The notes under the pieces: model-generated
What the model saw: the letters and a program-made list of their open reading frames with translations, nothing else
Databases searched by the model: none
What the model was told of the DNA's origin: nothing
NCBI RefSeq assembly: GCF_900167165.1
Contig: NZ_FUXM01000028.1
Coordinates: 1-32,836 of the forward strand
Source of the DNA: Carboxydocella sporoproducens DSM 16521
Lineage (GTDB): Bacteria > Bacillota > GCA-003054495 > Carboxydocellales > Carboxydocellaceae
Length of the DNA stretch: 32,836 bases
Reading direction: 5' to 3'
Shown: in pieces, positions 1 to 8,600 of the stretch
Layout: each line of letters starts with the position of its first letter
Numbering within the stretch: position 1 is the stretch's first letter
Position numbers and translations under genes: made by a program

Positions 1-6
1 AACGAA

Positions 7-243
7 ATGGCCGAGATAGAAGATCTACTGCTGGACTGGGAGCTTCCCTTCGAAGGACAGAAGAAGGAAACCTATTACAATTATCATTGTCAGAAATGTG
101 GGTATAAAGAGGAAGTGCCAGCATTTATCGTAGATGAGATGAAAGCTATGGACAAATTGGATAACTTGGGCTCACCAGGAATGCCAATTTTGGAATGTCC
201 TTATTGTCCTGGAGGCATGGTTTATAAAGGGGAAAAAGAGTAA
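7..243 (+). CDS. small zinc-ribbon protein of unknown function (5' end may lie outside the window)
   Basis: This is a 78-residue soluble acidic protein. It has one CxxCG knuckle (HCQKCGY, about residues 27-33) and a second CPYC knuckle near the C-terminus (ECPYCPGG), the usual four-cysteine arrangement of a zinc ribbon or rubredoxin-like fold. There is no signal peptide or membrane segment. Only six bases precede the ATG and they are open in frame, so the true start and its ribosome site may lie upstream of the window. The stop codon is inside a strong terminator stem, so the gene ends its own transcription unit and is probably unrelated to the cytochrome genes that follow. No specific function can be given. 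Confidence 0.7.
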   Translation: MAEIEDLLLDWELPFEGQKKETYYNYHCQKCGYKEEVPAFIVDEMKAMDKLDNLGSPGMPILECPYCPGGMVYKGEKE

Positions 244-263
244 GCTTTGCGGCTTACTCTTTT
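234..263 (+). terminator. rho-independent terminator overlapping the zinc-ribbon stop codon
   Basis: A perfect 12-bp inverted repeat (AAAAGAGTAAGC, 234-245, with GCTTACTCTTTT, 252-263) encloses a 6-nt loop. The A-run on the left arm and T-run on the right arm could let it work in both directions. Confidence 0.75.
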
Positions 264-266
264 AAG

Positions 267-296
267 TCGCCCGAAGGGCGAATTTGTTCTTTTTGT
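267..296 (+). terminator. second small hairpin with T-rich tail
   Basis: TCGCCC (267-272) and GGGCGA (276-281) pair around a GAA loop and are followed by a T-rich stretch (ATTTGTTCTTTTTG). It is probably a back-up terminator just upstream of the next promoter. Confidence 0.45.
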
Positions 297-297
297 G

Positions 298-326
298 GCA
301 GGAAAAGTAAAGTTTATGTCGAATAA
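298..326 (+). promoter_or_regulatory. sigma-H-type promoter for the NHL/cytochrome unit
   Basis: GCAGGAAAA (298-306), an 11-nt spacer, then GTCGAATAA (318-326) fits the published Bacillus sigma-H consensus RnAGGAWWW-N11/12-RnnGAATWW at every constrained position. Transcription would start near 333, about 40 nt before the NHL gene. The same GGCAGGA-N13-TGnCGAAT string recurs at 20483-20512. The assignment to sigma-H is from consensus only. Confidence 0.6.
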
Positions 327-374
327 TGTAGTAAGGTAAATTGTGAACTAAATTACATCCTCGAGGTGGCAATT

Positions 375-1328
375 ATGACTAAAACTATCAGCCGTGATAA
401 ACTAGTGATCATCATACTAACGCTGATTATAATCAGCATGAGCATATTCTTTTATTTCTACCTGACTAAACAAAACCCACTGGAATCGATTACGCAGCCA
501 GTGCATTCATTGCCCCAGGGATTGTTTGCCTTTGGCAATGATAAACAAACCGGGCTGTTAAAACCCCTGGGAGTGGGGGTTGATGGCAATAAAATTATTG
601 TTGCTGATTCTGCCAAACACAGGCTAGTTTGGTTTGATCGCAATGGAAAAAAGTTAAAAAGCGTTGGCAGTTTTGGTAACGGCCCCGATAAATTTAACTA
701 TCCAGTAGCTGTTGCTGCTGGTGCTGGTAAAATTTTTGTTGCTGATTTGAATAATAATCGGATTGTAGTACTTGATCAGGAAGGGAAATACCTGGAGTCC
801 TGGCCCAGGGATAGTAAAAACAATCTTCGTCCGGTGGCCCTTGCATTAAACAGTAAAGGTTTATTATATGTATCAGATCTATTAAGTCAGCAAGTACTGG
901 TTTTAGATGAACAGGGCAGGGTGGTTAAAAGAATCGGAGAACCAGGTTCGGGTGAGCGAGGTTTATCCTATGCTAACGGGATAGCCCTTAATGAAGATGA
1001 GAGCTTGCTGATAGTAGCAGATTCCAACAATGGACGCTTGCAAGTTTTCAATGCGGATGACGGTAAACATGTAAAGACCATTAAGGAAGGAATAGGGTTT
1101 GTACTACCGCGGGGAATTACCTTTGACCGGGAAAGAAATGCCTGGATTGTAGTGGATACGATGCAACAGGCTGTGATTGTTCTGGATGCTAATTTTAAAC
1201 CGATCGGACAGATTGCTGGCTTTAAGGAAGGAGATCCTTTTCGCTTTCCCAATGGGGTAGCGACTGATGGCACAGGCAGAATTTATATAACTGACCGGGA
1301 AAATGACCGGATTGTAGTCTTGAAATAG
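375..1328 (+). CDS. membrane-anchored NHL-repeat beta-propeller protein
   Basis: The product is 317 residues. An N-terminal hydrophobic segment (about residues 8-30) gives one membrane anchor or uncleaved signal, with the rest outside. The remainder is a set of five to six NHL/YncE-like blades, each with a pattern such as GKIFVADLNNNRIVVLD or GRIYITDRENDRIVVL, forming a propeller that binds proteins or ligands rather than a known enzyme. The ATG at 375 is preferred because AGGTGG lies five bases upstream; the in-frame GTG at 366 lies within that ribosome site. It is the first gene after a sigma-H-like promoter and ends 17 bases before the 6-haem cytochrome gene. A role in the extracellular cytochrome complex (docking or scaffold) is inferred from position only. 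Confidence 0.8.
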   Translation: MTKTISRDKLVIIILTLIIISMSIFFYFYLTKQNPLESITQPVHSLPQGLFAFGNDKQTGLLKPLGVGVDGNKIIVADSAKHRLVWFDRNGKKLKSVGSFGNGPDKFNYPVAVAAGAGKIFVADLNNNRIVVLDQEGKYLESWPRDSKNNLRPVALALNSKGLLYVSDLLSQQVLVLDEQGRVVKRIGEPGSGERGLSYANGIALNEDESLLIVADSNNGRLQVFNADDGKHVKTIKEGIGFVLPRGITFDRERNAWIVVDTMQQAVIVLDANFKPIGQIAGFKEGDPFRFPNGVATDGTGRIYITDRENDRIVVLK

Positions 1329-1345
1329 AAAAAGGAGGGGTTGTT

Positions 1346-2590
1346 ATGGTCAAGATAATTAAATATAGTACAATCACGGCCATAACAATCCTGTTGCTTC
1401 TGTTCCATACTATTCAGGCCTGGGCGGCAATTGACCCGGAAGCAACAATCCGGTTCACCGGGATGGTAGGAGGCAATAACCAGGAAACAGTCTACTGGAC
1501 CAGTGTAACTGGGGCTACCAGCTACACTTTGAGCCGGACTGCCGACGGGATCACCTGGACTACTTTGTATACTGGTCCGGCAACACAATATGCGGATACT
1601 GGAGTGGAGAATTATCGCAATTACTATTACAAGGTGACAGCGACGGATGGTACTACTACTATTGAGTCCCCTATCGGGAAGGCATTTCCCCCTAATACCA
1701 GTCCCCATGACTATTATGATCAAAACTTAGGGGCATGTGCCAGTTGTCATGTTACCCACGCAGCCGAAGGCCCCAAACTTTTGACACAAAAAACAGGAAC
1801 CCGTACCTGTCTGGTTTGTCATGATGGCACGCAGAGTAAGTATAATGTCTTAAATGGCACAGTTACCCTGCCAGGTTCTGTACTTGCTCCTACATCCAGT
1901 GGGCCTTTTGGTACTCTGCCACCTGCCAGTAATACTACTGCTGAGGTTTATGCTGCGGTATATTACGATTACAATGGCAGTGCTGCTATCACTGCGGTAC
2001 CCACTTCGGTCCACAATGTCGGGACCCCCCATGGGGAGGCACCAGGGGAAATGATTTATGACTCATTTTTCATGGCCAGGCAGCTGGATTGCACTAGTTG
2101 TCACAACCCTCATGATAATGGTAATTATCGGTTGTTAAAAAGCTTGGTAGGGTCAAGTAGTGGAGAACAAACTAACGCTATTATTGGCTACGCCGTAACC
2201 GATACTGGTACCAATCAGGAAATACCAAAATATGTGAGTGGTACTGTATATTTCTGTGGTACCTGTCACAGTGACTTTAACCAGAAAGCCGGGAGTGGAC
2301 ATCGTTTGGCCAAATTTACCGAGCAAACAGGCTATGACTTGAATGCAAATTCCATAGATTTTGTTATGCATGCCGTAAATATTCCTAACAGTTACAATGG
2401 TTTGACACCGCGAGGAAATTATCCGTATGAAAATGGCAATCTGGTGGTCTGCCTGACCTGTCATCGCGCTCATGGCACTACTGTGGTTGAACAAAATATT
2501 ACCAGAAGTGGGCGTTTATCTACCGCTTTAAAACGCGCCCCTGGTATGGTGATCTGTGAGGATTGCCATCAGAAAACTGATAATCCCTAA
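1346..2590 (+). CDS. secreted 6-haem c-type cytochrome with N-terminal fibronectin III domain
   Basis: The product is 414 residues. A signal peptide (KIIKYSTITAITILLLLF, cleavage near AWA-A) is followed by an FN3-like domain (about residues 30-110, with the YYYKVTATD strand typical of FN3). Six CXXCH c-haem sites follow, with first cysteines near residues 131, 155, 249, 304, 369 and 404. Several belong to the doubled-CXXCH family style, with a second His a few residues on (CHVTH, CHNPH, CHRAH). A ribosome site (AAAGGAGGGG) precedes the ATG. It should carry electrons outside the membrane, and its haems need ResB/CcsA maturation, encoded downstream. It lies 27 bases before the giant cytochrome and is almost certainly co-transcribed. 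The precise redox partner is not visible. Confidence 0.9.
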   Translation: MVKIIKYSTITAITILLLLFHTIQAWAAIDPEATIRFTGMVGGNNQETVYWTSVTGATSYTLSRTADGITWTTLYTGPATQYADTGVENYRNYYYKVTATDGTTTIESPIGKAFPPNTSPHDYYDQNLGACASCHVTHAAEGPKLLTQKTGTRTCLVCHDGTQSKYNVLNGTVTLPGSVLAPTSSGPFGTLPPASNTTAEVYAAVYYDYNGSAAITAVPTSVHNVGTPHGEAPGEMIYDSFFMARQLDCTSCHNPHDNGNYRLLKSLVGSSSGEQTNAIIGYAVTDTGTNQEIPKYVSGTVYFCGTCHSDFNQKAGSGHRLAKFTEQTGYDLNANSIDFVMHAVNIPNSYNGLTPRGNYPYENGNLVVCLTCHRAHGTTVVEQNITRSGRLSTALKRAPGMVICEDCHQKTDNP

Positions 2591-2617
2591 ACCTGAGCGG
2601 AGAAGGAGGGGGACGGA

Positions 2618-5600
2618 ATGAAAAAAACAGTCTTGTCTACTGGAAAATTTAATATATTCCTCCTGACCGTCGGGTGCTGGCTCGCCTTTATCAGCTGGGC
2701 CTGGGCCTGGCCGAATGGCAAACTGGATACCGCCAGTGAGAAGAATTATTGTTATTCCTGTCATGATACCAGGGGCGGGGGAACTGTGACGCTCCTGGAT
2801 GTATCTGTCAACGGAACAAGTAAGGGAGCAGTGTCTGAAGTCAGCCTTACTGCTGGTCAGGCGCTTGAGATTACTTATCGGGTCACAGGATTGGGCTACG
2901 GATTAAACGGAACTGTAGCAGGTGCCGTCCAGGTACCTGCTACTTACCAGTGGCAAGTGGCTAATCCTGATACTCCCTGGAGTGATAATGGCCAATCTGA
3001 TCTGACTCCCTGGGCTGTAGCCAAACAGGATACAGCCAAAAGTGCTCCTCTATATAGCCCATATATGTTTGTTACTGATTTCCCGGCCAATTCAACGCCG
3101 GTTAACCAGCAGGGAGTTACTCTGGATGATGGCAGTAACGGCACTCCCGGAGACCGCAACCGTAAACTGCATGATGAAGTGTTTAAAGTTAAATTGATTC
3201 CGCCTGCTGTCCAAGGGGTTTATACCATTTATATCCAGGGTGTAGGCAGGGACAGTACCGGGAACCTGGCTTATGCTCAACAGGCAGTTACTGTTAAGGT
3301 TGTGGCTTCTCCAGCTTTGCAACCCCATGGTAAGTTCACTGATCCTGGCCGGCAGGACCTGTGTAAATTGTGCCATTCTACCCACTCAGCTCATGGTTAC
3401 CAGCTGGTTTTGAAGGATACAGTTGCCGATACCTGTTATGTCTGCCATGATGGCACCGCATCTGTTTATAATGTCAAGAGTCAGTTTGATGTTCAGGCTA
3501 ACCCTTCCCACCACAAAGTGCCTGAGGGTAAAACCTTTTGTCAGGATTGTCACAATCCCCACTTCAGCAACACAGACTCTACCAGTGCAGTAACGGGAAA
3601 GAAAAACGGCTCCATTCGCTTGCTGGCAGCCCAGCGCAATGTTAACGGGACGCTCAAAGGCCCTAATTATAGTGGCAATGATGTCTGCTGGACCTGTCAC
3701 GGAGCTCCTTCGGATCTACCCAGGCCTTTTGGAATTGATCATCAGACTTTTTTTGCTAATTCCGTTCATAATATTGGCAATGACCCCAATAGTTTAATGC
3801 AATATGCCAGCGTTGATGCTAACCTGAATCCGGTGGCACCGACCAGCAGCCCCCAGACTGATGGGATCGCCATGGTGGAGCGAGAGCCCATTACTGGCGA
3901 ATCTGCAACCGGAACCATGATTGCCTGTCTGAATTGCCATAAACCTCATGGTTCCTCTAATTACCCGCTTTTGCGCTGGGAGAATAAGGCCAATCTTTGT
4001 ATTAACTGTCATGTTAGTAAAGGTTTTAATTATTACCAATATAGTTCGCAAAACAAGATCTATAATTCCAGTAATGCTTTTACAGGTTCAATCCATGACC
4101 AGAAGTTTGCTGCCTGGAATGGCTGCATGATGTGCCATGAACCCCATGGCTCGAAATATCAGTTTATGATTACGGCTCCCTTTGTTAACAAACCTTATCC
4201 CACGGCAGTTACCCATAATCGCAATGAATTGTGTTTTAAATGCCATGACTACCGTTATTACTGGAATAATGGCAGTAACCCCATTGTAGGTAGCCGCTTC
4301 GGGAATGGCAATGGTCGTAACTATCACTGGCACGTAAATAGTTATAAGCTTTCTTGTCGGACCTGTCATGACCCTCATACAGGTAGTAACCAGTATTTCG
4401 ATCTAAGTAATACCAATGCCTATAAGAACGGAACCAAAGTCAATAACTCTAACTGGAATTTGAATAACCCGGTCAATATCAGTTTTGACTGGTCTTATCT
4501 CCTCAACGCAGTGAGTCCGGCCAATGGCCGTCTGGCCTTTTATGCTACCGGTACCGACAGTCAGGGCAATGCCACCGGCTATGCCTGTTATCTGAATTGT
4601 AAAGCCAACCATACTCCGAAAGGATATTTGCGTAATCCTTATGCAGGTCCTGCCCTGAACTGTGTTGCCTGTCATGACCAGAATGAATTCGACAAAAACT
4701 CATCCCATCCCATTATTTATGCGGGTACATCCAGTGGCAAAAAGGTATCCTGTGATACCTGCCACGAACCGGATCATACCAAACATACGGGTTCTAACCC
4801 CTATGGTTTGAAAAACCCGGTCGCCTGGACCGACCCTGTCTCAGGGACAGCGGTTACGCCGGACCCGGTCAGTGTGCCCAATTTTGCTACAACCGAGTAT
4901 CGCGACTGGTGTTTTACCTGTCATGGTACTACCAGGCATATTACCGAGGATTATCAGGCCAACTTTACCGGCAAGCCCCATGCCAGCTTGAGCCGGAGCA
5001 ACAGTAAATATGGCACTACTGCTGATGGGGTAAGCAAGGATCAGCCCTGTCTGGTCTGCCATGAACACCATGCTTCGACTAACGTGCGTTTGCTGCGGCG
5101 GGATATTGATACTACCGATACTCATGCGATTGATGCTGATACTGATGTTGGTAAGGTAAATGCCTGTCTGGATTGCCATGATGGTTATCCGGCCAAACAG
5201 GATATTCGGAAGCTCTATTATGCTGAGACTTCTGCCGGCCATTTTATCAAGTCTGTAGATTCTACCAAAAAACTGCTATGTACCGAATGTCATAGCCCTC
5301 ATGGTACGACCAACGCCAAGTATCTCTGGGATCGGGACAAATACGGTACCTTGCAGTTTGCCGGAACGGCCTGGCCGACCAATAAGACCGGCAGTAGTTT
5401 TAACGTCAGGGAGTTTTGCCTGGTCTGTCACCCGACTTCAGACCAGCCCAGCCGTGTCTACTATACCGGTAATACTATCAAAGTGACTTCCAGTGACCAG
5501 CCGGCTAACAGCTATAAAATCACTATCAAACCGTTGCCGGCCAGCATTGCTTCTCATAGCAGTACATCAACGGATAAATGCGATATCTGTCATGATCCTC

Positions 5601-8600
5601 ATAAGCCCTGGCCGGCTACAGGCTCTAATGCCGATTGCTATCTCTGCCATGGCAAACGGGGTGAGGCCTATAATATCGAGGCATTGATGGGGCAAGAAGG
5701 AACTTTGAGTGCAGGGAAAATCAGCCGTCATAAGATTTATGATCCCAACACAGCTGATACCAATGATTGTATGACCAAATGTCACCTGGCTCACCCGCAT
5801 AATCCGCGTTCCAATAATATCAAGGCGGTAGATGAAAAGACCCTGTGCTTCAATTGCCATGATACAAACGGGGCACCGGGACCACAGCCGCGGATTGACA
5901 TGCTGAAATATGCGGGTAAGCCCCATGATTACGTGAAACAGGAACACTCCTACAGTGACGGCAGTGGTTTCGGCAATAACTGTACCAAGTGCCATAATCC
6001 TCACGGTTCTGATTATAAGCCTTTGTTGAAGTGGGCCAATGGCGATACTCTGTGTTATCAATGTCATGATGGTCTGCATACTGATGGTAATGGGGCTACG
6101 ATTAGCAATATCAAGACATTGTATCAGGCTTATGGCCATTATCTAAAAAGCGACCCAACCAAGAAGCTGAAATGTGCCGATTGTCATTTCCCGCATGGAA
6201 CTTCCAATACAAAGTACCTGCGGGATGCTGATGTCAGTGAAGCCATCTATACTAATGGGGATACCAACCAGTTACGCACTTTCCCCAGCAATATTGGCAG
6301 CAATGACAGCCGCCGTCCTTTTTGTACGGTTTGCCATTTGCCCAATAACCAGGATGCCAGTGCGGATTTTGTGCGCTGGGTTGATCCCGATCTGCCTGGC
6401 GGCCAGATTGATCTTGCTGAATTGCCCCTGGTAGGGCCCAAGAGTGGTATTACTTTGAGTGAGCATACGGCAGTAAGCACCGCTAACTGTATGGCCTGTC
6501 ATAACCCCCATGACCCGCGGCCGGTGGGGTCCAACAAGGATTGTTACAAATGTCATGGCGGGTCCAGCGCTTTAGCGCCCAATATAGACCAGTTAGCCGG
6601 TTTGTGGGATGGAACTCAAAACACCTGGCCTGACGGGCAAGGTGGCAGGACGACAACCAGTACGATTGTGTCCTACCATAAAATAACTGATGCGCTGTCA
6701 CCTGATACCAATACCTGTATGACCAATTGTCATAAACCTCATTCCCATAACCCGAAAGCGGATTTGATCAAAGACCGCACTGGTGCCAGTGGTGATGTAA
6801 CACCACCTAATGCTCCCAGCGGTTTAAGTGCCCAGGCGCTGGCCAAGAGTCTGGTGAAGGTCAGCTGGACTCCATCTGATTCCAGTGACATTTTTGGATA
6901 CTATATCTACCGTAATGATTTCACCGATGCCAATGCTATTGGGGTGATCAATAACACCAGCACTACTGGTACAGTGTCCTTCTATGATGGCGCAGTAAGA
7001 GGCACACCACCATTTACTTATAAGATTAAGGCCTTTGACAGAGCAGGTAATAGTACCTGGCTGAATACAACCGTGAACGTATCACCAGCCTATACTTCGG
7101 ATACAACTGCTCCCAGTGCGCCTGCTGACTTGAAGGCGGTAGCCCTGAATAGTGCCCGGATCAGTCTGACCTGGTCGCGCAGTACTGACGCCTCCGGGGT
7201 GAAAGGATATTATATCTATCGCAGTACAGATGGCACTAACTTTACCCGCATTGGCTTTAGCGGTACTACCAGTTTTGTGGATGCACCGGGCTTGAATAAT
7301 GGCATTTTGCCCAATACAACCTACTGGTATAAAGTTACGGCAATCGATAAAACCCTGGATTTAGGCGGCACTGGTAATGAATCCGGTTATAGCAATGTCG
7401 CCTCGGTCACTACACCGACTGCAACTATACCTGTAACCAATGGACTTTACAAGTCGGGTAGCAATGTGGTCGAATTCTTTGACTATCAGAACGGTCGCAC
7501 CAATATTTTCCCGGCTGGTACCAATATCCGGGTTAAGGTGACTACCAGTACCATTAATAATGCTACTACGCGGCGGGTAATTGTTTACAGTAAGACTGGC
7601 GGGCAGTTAGCAACTTATACTATGAGCCAGACCAGTACTAGCGCACCTTACACTTATGAGGTGACCTTTACCCGTTCGACCCCGGGTCTCTACTATTTCC
7701 TGGTTGAGGTCTCAAGCGGAGCAGGTACAATTAGGGCTTATGAGGCGGTGGAAATTGCAGCAACTACCGAACATTATCGCACATATGAAGATAGTGGCTA
7801 TACGACAGAAAAGCTGGAGTTCCAGGCCGGGCAGGTTGTTTATGGTGAAGTTTCGGCCAATGTCAATGGTACTATCGGCACCACTACTGCAACTCTATAC
7901 AGAATGGATGGAACTACAGCAGCCACTTTGACTGCCAGCAACGTAGCTTATAACGGTAACTATATCCGCTTCCAGGTGACCTGGCCCAGTGGCCTGAATG
8001 CCGGAGACTGGTATTCTTTGTATATCCGGGTACGCAACACCGGCGGCACCACGTTGGTCAATGAATACAAGATGCTGAAGAATTATGCTGTTGATACTAC
8101 TCCGCCTTCAGCGCCGACGATTAGCAGCTTGCAGCCTGGCAGCAACAGTGTAGTTGTAAACTGGTCGGCGTCCACTCCTGCCGATGATGTGGCTGGCTAT
8201 AGTATCTATCGCAGCAGTGATGGGACTAACTACATCAAGGTAGGCTCGGTGGATGCGGCAAACTTGAGCTTTACTGATAGCGGCTTAAAAGGAAATACCC
8301 AGTACTGGTATCGTGTCAGTGCCTTTGATTTGAGTGGCAATGCTGCAACCGGTGCTGCTGTAACGACAACAACTGCTGCTGAGCCGGTGGATAATGTGGC
8401 TCCGCCTCCTCCGGCAGGGGTTAATGCTACTCCCATCAAGGATATTGTCACCGGCAGTATGGCCGTAGAGTTAACCTGGGCTCCGGCTAGCGCTGCTGAT
8501 GGAGTAGTGGGCTATAACATCTACCGGATTGTGCCCGGGTTCAGTCAACCTTTGAAGGTGGGTTCCACTACCGGTACTACCTGGACGGACCTCTATCTCA

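Noticed and set aside
317-323. TGTCGAA at 317-323 as an independent Spo0A box
   Set aside because: It coincides with the -10 element of the sigma-H-like promoter, which explains it better; only the copies near 16872 and 18221 were kept as 0A-box candidates.
366-377. GTG at 366 as the start of the NHL gene
   Set aside because: It overlaps the AGGTGG ribosome site that serves the ATG at 375.
5165-6733. Repeated units considered as a CRISPR array or DNA satellite
   Set aside because: The repetition is at protein level in coding sequence, with diverged DNA and unequal unit lengths; no short identical repeats with spacers occur anywhere in the window.
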